64,000 bases of DNA from Eleginops maclovinus (GCF_036324505.1 NC_086356.1:12571244-12635243); one strand, 5' to 3'. Numbered from the stretch's first letter, positions 1-13,035 are shown. Notes: a model not told the origin generated them from the letters alone. Numbers and translations are program-made.

Positions 1-3
1 TAT

Positions 4-23
4 CCTCTCCTCTCCTCTCCTCT
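4..23. repeat. (CCTCT)4 pentanucleotide repeat
   Basis: Four perfect CCTCT units at the left edge. The array may continue outside the window, so its full length is unknown. Confidence 0.9.
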
Positions 24-451
24 GCCTGCCACCAGATTAAAAGTGCTAGAGGCTCTGTCCAAGGATTAGTTTCGTAGTCCTATCGAATGTTTATTCCCAA
101 ACAACTCCTAATCTGATCTATCCTAATCTAATCCCATCTACAGTGATCACTGACAGGGTAGATCACCTCCTGACACACCCATCCACAAATCCCCAGACGA
201 CAGAGAGATGAGGCGGGTCATTTTTGACATTTTTTTGTGATTGCTGCTTAGCTGGGGTTTCACTCAAAACAAAAAGCAGATTTGTGCTTTTGAAATATAC
301 GGTTCAATTTTGACAATAGTATTGCATCATTTGGTCAGAAAATGCACGTTGATCTTCCAATTGTAGCTGAAGTTGCATGGAAGCTTATCACCCAAATATA
401 AATGCCTTCCTAGTTCCGTACACTGCACATGCAGGCGATTTTTAACTTCAG
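24..451. other. non-coding spacer
   Basis: Mixed-composition sequence between the edge repeat and the first SINE. It contains short TCTAATC-like repeats around 110-140 (ATCTGATCTA, CTAATCTAATC). No gene or recognisable repeat family is seen. Confidence 0.6.
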
Positions 452-465
452 AAATCTTAAGCTTT
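452..465. repeat. SINE target site duplication, left copy
   Basis: AAATCTTAAGCTTT, identical to 654-667, directly abutting the SINE head. Confidence 0.9.
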
Positions 466-653
466 GGCCCCGACCGTGGCGCGACTGGCTGGGGCACCTG
501 CACCGTATGCCGGCGACCTGGGTTCGATTCCTGACCCGTGGTCCTTTCCGGAATCCCACCCCGACTCTCTCTCCCACTTTCCTGTCTCTCTCCACTGTCC
601 TGTCCGATTAAAGGCAAAAAGCCCCTTAAAAAAAATTTTTTTAAAAAGAAAAT
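466..653 (+). mobile_element. tRNA-derived SINE with target site duplication
   Basis: A short retroposon of the percomorph tRNA-SINE type. The head has an RNA polymerase III A box (TGGCGCGACTGG, 477-488) and a perfect B box (GGTTCGATTCC, 521-531), spaced as in a tRNA gene. A CT-rich body follows. The tail reads ATTAAAGGCAAAAAGCCCC (607-625), which I recognise as typical of this fish SINE group, and ends in an A/T-rich stretch. The element is bounded by a perfect 14-bp direct repeat, AAATCTTAAGCTTT, at 452-465 and 654-667, the expected mark of LINE-assisted insertion. Intact promoter boxes and a perfect duplication suggest a fairly young copy. Open frames across it are not genes. Confidence 0.9.
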
Positions 654-667
654 AAATCTTAAGCTTT
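654..667. repeat. SINE target site duplication, right copy
   Basis: AAATCTTAAGCTTT, identical to 452-465, directly following the SINE tail. Confidence 0.9.
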
Positions 668-3547
668 AAAAATGGTTGCAACTTGGGAGTCAATGTTTAA
701 CAGGAATGATCATTTCCAATCCCCCCCGACACACATTATCCACTTGTTTTCCCATTACACGTACATATGTCTCAGTAGGACTTGTACTCTTTGTGCAGTT
801 ACAGTATGTACGGATGTCACTGGCTGGTGAAGTGCCCCATAGTTTTTGATTCCCAGATCCAATCATAACGGCTTAGTCATTATGAGATGCTTTTCATCTC
901 ACAGATGTAGCCACTCTTGAAGACAGGGATGATAAACAACTTCCAAAATCTGAGACAATCAACTCTCCAAAAAAAAAAAATTAAAGCAGAAGTATGGCAT
1001 GGGGGTTTGATTGGATTGTTCCTTATTACAATTCCCAAAACAGTAAATAAAAGCCTTTTCTGGAAAAGCAACACTAAGCGTCTTTTATTTGACAAGCAAG
1101 GTATACCTATAATCCATTCAAGCCTGTATGGAGATTGTCAGAGCTAAATTAAAATGTTAGGTTATTTTGGTCTTTTGAAATCGTGCCTTGCCATGCTGTT
1201 TGCCTAGCTCTATCAAAAGCAATTTCAGTCTATCATTCAGTCACTGTAGCGCTGTGCATTACAGCCTCACAGCCACTATTGTTGCTCTCCTCTTTCTCTT
1301 GTCTGTAGATCAAGGGGACCATTTAAAAAAAATGATATAAGTTTGAATTTCTTCACACCATTATCTGTCCACTACAACTTAATTGTTTTGTGCTCTGTTC
1401 TTCTATTACGTGTCCAACCCCTTCATTTACTGCAACCCCACCTAACATATTAACGGTATCTCTGTTTCAAACACTAAATAAAAAGAAGTGCTAAAAACTC
1501 CAAACAGCTCACCTCTACACCTTCTGAACCTGACCTTTGGCCTTTTGGAAATTCTGAACCCCCTTGAACTCACCAACAGCCCCTTCCCCTTAAAACCAGC
1601 ATGTCCTTTCCCTTGCAGACAGAAAGACAGAGCTTCTTTTACACCTTCTTCCTGCTTTCAAAAGCCTGCTAGCACACACAGAGAGGATGGTAAAAAGTGG
1701 AAAAGTGCAAATAAAAATCTGTTTTACAAGACGGTAGAAGAAGGAGGAAGCCCCCCTCTCTGTGAGCCTTGTCATGTTTGGATCTGACCTTATTGTACCC
1801 CCTTCTGTCTGAACCTCAGTAAAGGAAGTGTCTGCAACAATGAACAGCAGCCGTTCAAACATAATGCTGAAGTCAAAAAGACAAATCTGATTTGATGATG
1901 TATCTTGGAAAACGTCAAATGGCCTATGCTATGATCATCATAAAGGAATGCTTACATGTAATTCAGTCTGAAAATTCAACACCGAGGAGGATTTTATATC
2001 TGTGCTTTAGATTTAAGCTAAAAAGGACTCTAGCCAGAATAGTTCAGAGGTCAAAAAGTCATCCACACCAAAAGAAAGAGACACCTCCCTCTATGATTAA
2101 AACAATAAATCTGATTATTCCTCTCCTTCTACGTTTTTACAAGAAGTACAATGTGTGGGAGTTTTCTGAGGCAGCTTATTTCATTCCTCTCCCCAGGTGT
2201 GCCCATAATGCACATGAAACCTGAGAGTAGATTAAAGTGCCAACCCCAGAGAGGAAAAATGCTTTTAGGAACTTTTAAAACTGTTTTTAACAGTGTGTTT
2301 TTAGTGCCCACTAAAACCAACACACCACACCACATGGCCAAGAGGGAGAGATGCAACATCCTAAACAGTGGGAGATAGATGGAGGAAGATAGGGAGCGGA
2401 GGAGGAGCATTTGTTAACTTTTTTGCCCTTTTCTTGACTCCAGGCCTGAATTGCTTTTACTCAACACGCGGCAGAGCACCATTGGTTGGTCAGTTATTGC
2501 TCATTTTGATTGTTTATGTATTCTGGGCAGGGATATCTTTCAACATCTACCCATCAGATTTTGTTTTTGTTTTTGTAACAAAGTAGCAAACCAGAGAGCA
2601 GGGATAAGGTAATCACTGGCTTTCCCTTATGAAATCCCTGCATATAAATACAAAATATACTTCTTAGTCAGAATTTACCTGCACATGGCCTACAATAACT
2701 ACAAGCTCATTGGTACACAAAGTGTGCCCCACCCTTTTGTGTTTGGAATTACTACCAAGTGTTAACAAAATGGCAATAGTGCAACAACATATGCATCCAC
2801 GTGTTCATTCATTCACAAACACACAACCTCACAGACACTTGACCTCCAAGCCAAATTTCTGTCAACAGTTTCTGCCAAACGATTTGGAATTCTTCGTGTA
2901 CCGACCAACGGACAAGCTATTGAATAATGGTCAGATGCATTGACAACAAACAAAGAAAAATAAGTATCAGTTCTGTGTCTCTGGTTGATGTCGTTGGGGT
3001 CATGATGTCAATGACATTGAGATTCCTGGACAACAACCAACAGGGTGTTCTCTTTTTAATGGCTCCATGAACAGGATGTCATGAGTATTAAAGTCATAAA
3101 CCCAAGATGCAAATATTTATGAATTTGATAGACTGGCATCCTCTAGTTTGAGCCCGGCGATGGACTGTGGACTTGCATTGGATGCCAGCAAGTCTGCACG
3201 AGGCACAGCAAAGTCTACAGTGGTCAGAAACAGGACTTGAACTACTTGAGGTTTTCGTGATCAGTGAACACAATCAAACAGCTTCAGTGTGCTGACCGAT
3301 GGGCAAGTCGTAAAATGGATAAAGCATATGTAATATGATTATTAACTGCTTCTTTAAAACCAACAGTATATCATGGAAAAACATGGAGGCAAGGCCGCCA
3401 ACTGTCAGCCGACAACGGTGCTCTTGACCTCTTCATACCTGTGCTTGTAAAAGCAGCCACAGGGGGTCTCAACAAGTGAAGAAATGGAAGCCATGTGACA
3501 CAAGACAGTGCCTATAAATATGGCCGAGATCACAGGGGCACTTAATG
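668..3547. other. non-coding spacer
   Basis: AT-leaning sequence with short homopolymers (C7 near 721, A11 near 970). The longest open frame (1892-2224, 110 codons) has no domain I recognise and no splice context. No RNA gene or repeat family was recognised. Confidence 0.6.
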
Positions 3548-3590
3548 CAGGGGTGGGCAGACTGTTTTTTTACCAGCGCGTCTACAACAT
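3548..3590. mobile_element. possible hAT-type transposon terminus (solo end)
   Basis: The string CAGGGGTGGGCAGACT at 3548-3563, followed by a T-run, resembles the terminal inverted repeat of hAT-Charlie-like DNA transposons, which commonly begin CAGGGGTGGGCAAACT. I did not find a matching inverted end (AGTYTGCCCACCCCTG) nearby, so this would be a solo or decayed end. Chance resemblance is possible. Confidence 0.3.
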
Positions 3591-6500
3591 CTTAAAAAGG
3601 TTCTGTCGTGTCATATGAAACCAATAAAACCCAAACACTTCCTCCCCAACAGAGAAAGGCCTCCTAACCTACCACAACTCACTGTCTGCGTCCTGCCAGA
3701 CCGCCCTTTGCTTTTAAGGCACGCTCATTCTTTTCCATTCTTTTTGTCTTTCATGATCCTTGTTAGCTCCATTTTTTTCATCATTGCTTTAATTGATTCC
3801 TCCTCTTACTTTTTCTCCTGTTCTTTGACTAGTTTTGCACTCTTGTCTCTGTTTCTTATGTGAGAGCAAGCAAGGGAGAATACTGTACAGTTGTGGCAGG
3901 AAATGGGTGCTGATTCGGGTCTTGAGAGGATTAAGGTGAAAAGAAAGCCAGCACTCTTTTGAGTAACAACAGAAGTTTTTAATAAGCTAACAACTTCAGG
4001 GAAAAACATGCACTTAACTTGGCTCTGGGAACTGAAAAACAGCAGAAACCAGAGATTACTATTTTACATCCATACTGTATAATCCTCTTTTAAAACGCAG
4101 ACATGCAGATGAATAAACAAACTGTATATCTGCAATAACATAGGCAGGAGAAGGAAAACCTTTTGCCCATCATGAGCAAAATATTGTAGCTCTCGTTCCC
4201 CATTTCCCCATTTTTTTTCATTTCTTATGATGACATTGATCAGTACCCCGTCCATTATAAGAGAATAATGAGCTCACAGGAAGTATAAGAGGGCTCTGCT
4301 GTTTTTCATAATGAAACATTGATCCTATATAGTAACATTACGAATTTGCAGTGGTTAAAAAAACGCACACACCCACACACACAGTTTCCAAAGACTTCAG
4401 ATTCAGTGCATGTTTCTGTATAGGAAGAAAAATAACTTTTGTTGTTTATGCTATCACATCAGTGTTGTTAAACTAGGTACAGCCACAGTTAAAGCAACTT
4501 TGTGCAGGTAACAGGCTACACAGTGCACTTTGGGAAGCCCTCATAGCGCAGGAGAAGCCAGTCGGGAGAAAGGCCAAAAAATAATTTGTATAAAAGAAAA
4601 TAAGGTTTTGCTCAATGTTTCTGTGTGTACTATGTATTGTCATATGACCGGTGTTATGACAGCATCTATGCTAATCCCTTCACAAGCCTTTTGTTGTTTT
4701 AAACAAATAGTTGACCTTTCATTTCGTCACACACGTCTAAACCACGCCTGTAGCTGCACACCAGCAACTACTCACAGGGCAAAAACAGTGTGCTTTTTAT
4801 AAGATACACTTTCACATGATCTTTATTTTTATTGCTAGAATTTAGTTGCCCTGCAAGGTAATTGGAAACCTTCTTCATTGCAGAAGTGCCCTGTGTGCCT
4901 GAGTTTTGCTTTGTCCCACTGGTCACAGAGAAGCAGGAAAGGACATGATGGCTCATTAATGGATTGCAGTTCAGACTTCTGTCAGATGAGCTCATCGTTT
5001 TCACAGTGGCCTGTCAGGTCATGCTTAAATGTAATAAATGTTCAGCAATCAAACTAGGTGATGTTTATTCTAGTATCTCTATTGAGGTGTCAAAATATAG
5101 TTAGGAAAACATTTATTTATGTCATTGGAATACATTTGCATTTTAACCTGAAAATGTCATGTGAATAAAACCAAATATGTTGTGTGGAAAAGTTTTCCTT
5201 AACAAGTGCATTAAAAATGGGGTAATCTTATCCGTTTTATCACAAATGCTTTAGCACTGAAAACACTTCGGATGAAATAGGAACAAAGCAGCAGGGTCAT
5301 GACGATGGTGGAAACACAAACCATACCTGATGTATCACTCACGTTGACAGCAATGGATTGAGGATCCTCTCTCTGTGTGTCTCTTTGGGACAATGAAAGT
5401 CTTTAATCAGACCATGGCCTGCTAATGAACGGAGGCGGGTAGACGGCCCTGGAGAGGATAAGCAAAGAGGAAGGCAATTTCTGGAAATGATTACAGACTC
5501 ATTTCCTTGTTTATCCTGCCTTTGAAAAGAGAAAGAGAGAACCCCTTCCCACCGCCCACCACCCCCAAAAGTCCTCCACTTATTGTGTCACAACCGCTGA
5601 CCCCCCAACCGACAGCATCCGTCTGAGGCCCTCATTGGCCCATCCTTAATCACTCTCGCTCCCTGTTCTTTCACGTTTGCTCCCGTGCTTTGGCAGATTT
5701 GTTTCACTCTTTCAATAAACGTTTCCTTCGTTCCTATATCCTTTCTCTACGTCTCCCTTGCTGCCCCTTTTTCTTGGGCTCTGCTCTATTGTGGAATTGA
5801 GGGTCCCACTTGTAGACAATTTCCCCACCACAAGATCAAGCTGTGTCCCGTTTCTTTTCATATTGGGGCTCTGCCTCAAGTAGGCGAGCTGGCTAGGACT
5901 GAAGTTAATGGCTGAAAATCTCTAACTAACCTCTCCAACAGCTGTCTCCAGAGTCCCCTCTTTCTCGTTCTCTTCTTTAACAATGTTTCCCCTTGCTTTT
6001 TTTTCTCCCTCGCTCTTTTGCCCTCTCCTTCTTTGCCAAAAAATAGTAGATGAGGGCACTGGTTGATTGGGCAGAAAAAAACTCTAGGAATTTTTCCAGA
6101 AATGTGCCTTTTCCTCCAACAAGTGGCTCAAGGCCGGAAGAAAATGAAGGAGGCAGAGCAGGAGGGAAAATGAGGCTATAAAGCTCCTTTTTTCCCTCTA
6201 TGTCTCCCTCTCCTCCTTTCAGTAAAAAGAAGAATAAGAAAAGACCCTCCATTGGACATCGTCTTTCTTATTGAAACATAGGTTCAAAGGCACTGGGAGA
6301 TTTGGGCCCTTTGTGAGGGTTTGAGGGTAATGATGAGAGGGGAGGAACAACATCCAATTCCAAACAGCTTCCTGGCCTATTCTGGCCCAGAGTCTCTCCA
6401 AGCCCTCGGCTGCAGAGCTGAGGCCTAATCCACACAAATCTACACTAGCTGGAGAAAAGCTGTTTCCAGTCTTCAAGTGGGTGAAAGTACTATTCAAGTG

Positions 6501-6736
6501 GACGCTGCTGGCTGACTACTGAATCCTGGTGGCTGTCTGTTTAGCTTTGAAGGAAACACATACATGGAAGGTCAACAGCTCCTCTGGATTTAAAAAATAA
6601 AGGGTATAATCATTAACATTGAAATGTCATAGACAAGTATCACATTTACACTGAAGAGGGATATAACAACATTTTTTAAATATAAACACGCAAAAAACAC
6701 AATTGAAGATACTTCTGAACAAAAAGGTTGTTCTTT
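3591..6736. other. non-coding spacer
   Basis: No gene seen. It holds a short interrupted CA run at 4365-4383 and a pyrimidine-rich stretch around 5640-6030. Open frames such as 6219-6497 (minus, 92 codons) and 4530-4802 (plus, 90 codons) match no family I know. Confidence 0.6.
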
Positions 6737-6797
6737 CAAAGCACTTTGATTTATCCTGTGTTGAAAGGTGCTATATAAATAAACTTACTTTGCCTAA
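6737..6797 (+). mobile_element. 3' tail of an L2/CR1-like LINE or partner SINE
   Basis: The sequence contains AAAGCACTTTGATTTATCC, then GTTGAAAGGTGCTATATAAATAAAC with a short CTTACTTTGCC end. This is the hallmark 3' end of teleost L2-like elements, where AGCGCTTTG... and GCTATATAAATAAA are followed by a short tandem tail. No reverse-transcriptase coding remains upstream, so it is a severely 5'-truncated copy on the plus strand. Confidence 0.65.
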
Positions 6798-8861
6798 AAA
6801 TAACTTTATCTGAACCCTTATATTTTATAAAAGTTGGCAAGATGTCTTTCAAAATGATAAATGTTTAAAGAAAAAGTTGGAATTAAAGTTTTTCTAATTA
6901 AATATATTTGCTAAACTCTGATCATTTGGAGTTCAATGTTTAATCTCTACATAAAATCATGGTAATATGAGTCAAACTTAAAAACAGAAAGCAATTTAAT
7001 TGGTAATTAAAATGAACAATTTTGAACCAAAGAACATTTAGTGAAAAACAGGAAAATTAATCTATTTGAGCTTTCATTGTCTATTGAAATTAATTCAGTG
7101 TTTCAGGGTGTGTGTATTTTTCAAGAAGTTGCAAGAGTATTTGTTCAACCAGTGACGGACACTCTGGACTCTGCCATCCTTAGACACCCAGATGCCCTCG
7201 AGAGACAGGTGACAACCTCCCATCATGCCACATCACGCCCTTTCTGTGCATGTGAAACACTTAATTTGGCCTGGCAACTAAGCATTTAACCTAAGATTAA
7301 ATTAGCAGACATTCAAAGCAAGCCAACTGGGACATAGCAAGCCCTCACATGCTGTCACCGTACAGAAACGCTCAAAATCATTTTCTTTGAATTGTTCTTA
7401 TGCATATTAGTCTGTCGCCAATCCAACAATATATATTTCTACATGATATATAATTCTGAAATTATTTTATTGATTAAAATAGGCTCTGACACACACCCAC
7501 GCACTAAAACGCAAATCGTGCTTTTACATGAAAAACACACACAGGCCATCACATATGTATGTGCACGTAGAAGGCTCCAAGCATACTGTAGCATGTGACA
7601 CCTACATGCTATCACACAAGTTACAAAAACAGCTTGCATGGAAATATATTTATAACAAACTGCCCAATGCTGATGCTGCTTACAGGCTATGGGGACTGAT
7701 GAGTAAGATCTTGGCCGACATGCCCTGAAAGAAAGGATTTGTTGTCCTCCATCACACCTACCTGTTTTTCACACTTGGCTTCTTCCGCTCTCTCCTCCTC
7801 CCTCTCTCAAGCCCTACTTCTATTTTTCTTTCTCCTTGCTGAGTAGATATTTCAGTGCTGTAGGACCCTTTAACCCCCCCTGTCCCTCCCTCTTCCCCTA
7901 TCAGGTCATCAAACATGGGCACCAGCTCACAATGCCACCCTCTTCCCACCTGCAAACTGTAAACAAACCCTCCCTCCTTCATCTGTCATCACACAAAGAG
8001 CACTCCCTCTCTTTATTTGTTTTTCGTGCACTGTCAGTCCTGTCCTGCTTTTCACTTACAATTAGCTCTGGCGGGCTTCGCACTCATCAACTGTCGTGAG
8101 TTTAGCACCCAGTCATGAGGGCCTTGACAGATCAAGCTAAGGCACCCTGACACCACTGGTGTGAAAGAAGATTCTAATTCTGGATAATTAGCTGACGAGA
8201 GCATGTAAGAGGGGAGGGGGTCAGTGGGGAGGGACAGGGGGAGCTGAGGCAAAGTGGCAGTGCGTCGTAAGCACTTTCTGTCAACTTACTGTTGATCTCT
8301 GTTCGCTCTCGCTCTCTCTCATCCATCCATCCGAATCTCCCTCTCTTTCCTTTTGCCTCTCCTTCACCTGACCTCATTTACACATTTCTCTCCAGGGACC
8401 AGTGATGACACATTTATACTTCATATAATGCCAAAGACCTCACAGTACAAAGTAGTGGATCTAAATAATAAAAAAAAAAGAAGTCAAATCCTGGTCCTTG
8501 ATGCCCATCATGCACAAGCTTCTGAACCTTTTAAGAACTATGCTCATTGCCATTGAACATAAATGTAGCAGAAAATGTGTTTTCTTCAAAATATGTTGGC
8601 AACATAATGGACACAGATTGAATCCTACGATGTGGACAATAGTATCCAATGTGACTGCATTTGGCAATTGGCATTTATGATTCTAATGATCTTGATGCTT
8701 ACCCTTTATAAACAGTGGTCCACCAAGGCAAGCCAGTAACATAAACTGCCACAACATGATATCAAAGGGTGAGATCTCCAAGGCAGCTACATGGAATATA
8801 ACATTTTGACAGTGGCTTGCATTGGAAAGCTGTGCCTGAAAGAAGTAGAATTGGGGGATGA
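6798..8861. other. non-coding spacer with pyrimidine-rich tracts
   Basis: The first part is AT-rich. Long CT-rich tracts lie at about 7770-7900 and 8300-8365, the latter including CATCCATCCATCC. No coding sequence or RNA gene was recognised. Confidence 0.6.
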
Positions 8862-9132
8862 AACCCTCTTTATTAGTCACATACATGCACACAGCAGAGC
8901 ACATACAGTGAAATTTGTCCTCTGCATTTAACCCATCCAAGTACTAGGAGCAGTGGGCAGCTATTGTGCAGCGCCGGGGAGCAATGGGGAGGGGGGATTG
9001 GAGGTGTCCGGTGCCTTGCTCAAGGCACAGCAGGAGGTGAAGTGGAACCTCTCCAAGTAGCAGTCCACTTTCCATATTTCAAGTCTGTTCTACAATTCCC
9101 AGTCCAATCTCCTACTGACTGAGCCACTGCTG
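8862..9132 (-). mobile_element. tRNA-derived SINE, minus strand (copy 1, degraded)
   Basis: Read on the minus strand, the element starts with GTGGCTCAGTCAGTAGG (A-box region, complement of 9111-9127). It continues through GATTGGACTGGGAATTG, the signature segment CCTTGAGCAAGGCACC (around 9013-9028), and ends GACTAATAAAG near 8867. This order matches a widespread percomorph SINE with a tRNA head and a tail ending TTAATAAAGT. The B-box region after GGGAATTG is degraded, so the copy is probably not transcribable by Pol III. It shares its layout with the copy at 18930-19287. Confidence 0.8.
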
Positions 9133-9207
9133 GACACAAAGCAATGCAGGGAGACCGGATGAGAGTGAACATTCACAGAGGTATAATGACATATTAGATA
9201 TAAAACC

Positions 9208-9779
<572 letters not shown>

Positions 9780-10125
9780 ACCGTGACCCAACAGTTAAGC
9801 CCGGCGCCGGGGCCCCTGTGTGCCGCACGCGGAGTGGGATCATCCAACCGTGGCCAAGGTGGGCCCCAGCCTATGACTTAAGCCAGACACAATGGGCAGG
9901 ACCGATGGTTTTGAAATGATATCTATTACTGTTAGTGACAGCAGTCCCGAACAGCGAGCTTTGATGATCCTACAGACTGACAAGCCGAGCAGAGTGACGC
10001 TGATGGCTGTGGGCACAAATCAGAATCGCTTTACTGCATCGGCGGCGCCCCGGCCACGCCAGGCACTCCCTAACCCCGGTCCAAAACCTCTGCCCTCTGC
10101 TTTCCCCTTAAATTGCGGGTGAGAA
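9780..10125. promoter_or_regulatory. candidate regulatory block, GC-rich
   Basis: Locally GC- and CpG-richer than its surroundings. It has a perfect palindrome CCGGCGCCGG (9801-9810) and GGCGGCGCC (10041-10049), which share a GGCGCC core. The frame at 9892-10122 (76 codons) has no recognisable domain. It could be a conserved non-coding element or a small CpG-containing enhancer. This call rests on composition only. Confidence 0.25.
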
Positions 10126-11140
10126 GTACAGAAGCAAAAGGAAAAAAGAGAAAGTGAGGTATTGAGATATTTAACATTAGTATGGAGGACAGTAAAATAG
10201 GAACAAGTAACAAGTGGAAAGATGCAAAGAATAATTATTTCTAAATTATCATTAGTTCTGGAACTTCTCAGCACCCTGCCTCCATTACCATTCTTTTAGC
10301 ATTTGTCACATTCTATTTATCACTGTCTCCTCTTTCACCCAAAAGACACAATCCTTCTTTGCTTCACACTCATCTAGCACTAGCCCTTCCCCCCCCATTA
10401 CTAGCTTTAAAATACTTCCTTTTTTGTGTTTTACTTTTTAAGGTCACAAATGATGTTTTTGGAGAGATACAGTTAACAGATATAGATTTAATAGGGATAA
10501 GGAACGAGTTAAGCACAAAAGTAAAAGAAAACAAAAAGGGAGAAAAAGGACTTTAATTGCCTACACGAAGACGAAACTTCTTAATACCTCCAGAATGAGC
10601 CATGCTACTGGAATGGATTCCCCAGTGGGGAAAAGAAACTAGTTAATCCAGGATGTGTTGACATTTCTTTGGCTTGAAGCACTTCCAGTTCCACCTATAA
10701 TTGAAAACATCTTATAATGTTGCAAATGGAGGCAGATCTCGTTCAGTCGTAACTTTACACATTCATCTATTTTTAAAGATTGCAAAAATGTGAGTAAAAA
10801 AGTATTCTAAATACACAAGCATGTTAAAAGATGAAATGTAAACAAACTGCAGATGTTTTGGGTATGTCTTCTTTCACTGTGCTACTGTATTTTCTGTCAA
10901 AAAACTGTCCCTATTTAGTATTGCCAACATATCATATATATCATGTATCATGCACAGTTTGCCTACTGGCCAAGGAAATCTCATCAGTTAAGTGATACTG
11001 AGATCTGAGGTCTGATCTGAGGTAACAAAATAAACAATGAATATACACATAAGCAAGCACACTAAATACATAAATGCATGCCTGTGATTTAAAGTGAACA
11101 GACTCATGCACACACAGCCAGAGATAAACACGTCGGCGAG
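10126..11140. other. non-coding spacer
   Basis: Mostly AT-rich. A pyrimidine tract ending TTTTTAAG near 10441 resembles a splice acceptor, but what follows shows no recognised exon. Confidence 0.55.
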
Positions 11141-11599
11141 TGAATGCAGGCGGCGAAGACACAGCGGTGTATGACTGTGTGTGTGTGTGTACGTGTGTGT
11201 CAAACACACTTTTCAACATCCGAGCACCAGCACAGCCGCTTCTCAGAGGGAGAAAGGAGAGGTAGTGGTGCCCACTCAGCTGAAAGGCCTCTGGCCACCA
11301 TGCCAGCACAATCTCTTCAGCACTTCGGGACCCCCGTCGCTTGCTGCATCTCCCTTTCCCTCTCTGCCTCTCCCCCAACCCGCGTTTATTTCTGTCAGCT
11401 TCCATATTCTTGTCTTCACAGCGTGTTTGCCCGTTCTCACAAGACATTTCTAGTCCGTGCAGACGAGGCGCTGCCGCCGACTGTGGGGACCCCTGGTAAG
11501 ATGGTAAACAGGCACACCAGCTTCTGCAGGCAGGCTCCCCAGTTGAAGTCAAGGCCTGGGGACAAGTTGGAGTCAGACCTTCCCCTTATCTTTATTCTC
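11141..11599. other. GC-richer block with overlapping open frames on both strands
   Basis: A 157-codon plus-strand frame (11144-11617) overlaps a 203-codon minus-strand frame (10941-11552). Both are low in recognisable features, contain translated TG/CA repeat (11175-11200) and match no family I know. Stops are rare in all frames because of local base composition. I treat neither as a gene. Confidence 0.5.
11175..11200. repeat. short interrupted TG repeat
   Basis: TG units interrupted once by an ACG. Confidence 0.9.
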
Positions 11600-11910
11600 T
11601 ACAGGGGCGATCAGTAGGCCTGTTAAGGCCCCGGTGTGACACCGCCTGTCCCATACGATACACCAACACAGGCACCAGGCTCTTCCCCTGCAGTCGTACG
11701 GCCTCCATATGCACACATCACTACAATGAGGGTCCTTCAGTGAAGGCCCCAGCTCTCCTGATATCAGGAATATTATCTTAAAAGATTGTTGCCAGTGGAC
11801 AGCAACAAAAGGTCAGAGGAACATTCGCCGATCATGGCCATGATAAACACAATGGTCCACGATAACAGTGTAGAATGTGTGGGTTTGAGAGCTGCATTGC
11901 CATACAGTAA
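11600..11910. promoter_or_regulatory. candidate regulatory block
   Basis: Mixed-composition unique sequence with two perfect palindromes: CCTGATATCAGG (11757-11768) and ATCATGGCCATGAT (11831-11844). Palindromes of this size occur several times by chance in 64 kb, so they are supporting detail only. No coding potential is evident. Confidence 0.22.
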
Positions 11911-12660
11911 CACAAACACTGACCTATATTAAGTGAGTGAGTGGTTAAACATTTAAGGGGGTTTCAATTGTGTTTTATGTATTATAGTGAAGACAGTAAC
12001 TCAATAACCTTGGAACACAGTAGAGTGTTTGGATTGTGTTTCCTCTTTAAAAACATCATATACAATACGGGCTATTATTACAATAACATCCTTAGTTGTA
12101 CCACTCCGGACGTATGTAAGACGATCTTATTCGGGGGCAAGAAAATAATTAGGAGCAAAATCTTAGATACGTTTTTAACACCCTTAAACAAGCTAATGAG
12201 CAGTTATGAAAAAAATAAGAAGCCCATAAACTGACTTTGGATTGTGTGAAATTGATTTTAAAAAATCAAATAAATAACGGATTCAGTGAAAAAGGTTACA
12301 AACCCTTTTTGCAGGTGATGTTACATGAAATACTGGAAAAAGGTATTAAAAAATAAATAATGAATGCAGTCCTACTGAGAATCCTTGTCTGAGAATAAAA
12401 ACAAAAATGGCTACCCTTGTTTACATGAGTCACCATGTTTTACTAAAAGAGAGAGCAATTCTTGATTCAGGGTCATACAGTAGCTTCGGAGCCTCAGCTT
12501 GGGGTTGTCACGACCTATCAAGGGCCGCTGTTAATTAGTTGAATGACATAACAAACCACTCAGTTCAAAGCACAAACAGGTAGTAAGTATAACGAACATA
12601 TGAACCATATGGGAGCAAAGAGGAGGAATAAAAGAATAGTGGTTGCCAAATCAAAAAAAT
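11911..12660. other. non-coding spacer
   Basis: AT-rich. The frame at 11941-12234 (97 codons) has no recognisable domain. Confidence 0.55.
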
Positions 12661-13035
12661 GTTCCATCTTATCTCACCCCTTAAATGGGTTGTTCAACCA
12701 ACCCAACTTCCTGTAGTGTCTGGAGTCTCCTGATGGTCCTTTTCTGATTGATGTGCTGGAGCCAGCATGTCCATCTATCTGCCCTTTAATGAGATGAGCA
12801 GGAAGGAGGGCTTCAGGAATTGATAGCTGCCATTCTTGTAGGTTCCCTCCTGCTCCTGCCTCTGTACACCATTTAAGGGAGGTAAAGGCTGTATATAATA
12901 ACCAACCCAAGTGTACTGATTTACAGTGCTGACCCTCGGTACGCCCTTAGAGCGGAGACAATAGTCTCTACATGGGGCAATAAAGGAACGTACAACAGAT
13001 CCCAGGGACTGGCTGTCACCATCCCTCATTTGGTT
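12661..13035. promoter_or_regulatory. candidate regulatory block
   Basis: Repeat-free, mixed-composition sequence standing out from AT-rich flanks, including GTACACCATTTAAGGG and GTATATAATAACC around 12865-12905. It resembles fish conserved non-coding sequence in texture only. Confidence 0.2.

Noticed and set aside
521..531. B box suggesting a tRNA gene
   Set aside because: It belongs to the SINE head; there is no acceptor stem pairing and the CT-rich body and SINE tail follow.
3716..3730. TAAGGCACGC, the start of the miR-124 mature sequence (also near 15632)
   Set aside because: Only about ten bases match, and I see no complementary arm to form a hairpin at either place.
11533..11550. CCCCAGTTGAAGTC, resembling a Tc1-like transposon end
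   Set aside because: The match stops after about ten bases and there is no inverted partner.
10941..11617. Overlapping 203-codon (minus) and 157-codon (plus) open frames
   Set aside because: No recognisable domain; both include translated TG/CA repeat; stop scarcity is explained by local composition.
11831..11844. 14-bp perfect palindrome ATCATGGCCATGAT as a special site
   Set aside because: About four perfect 14-bp palindromes are expected by chance in 64 kb.
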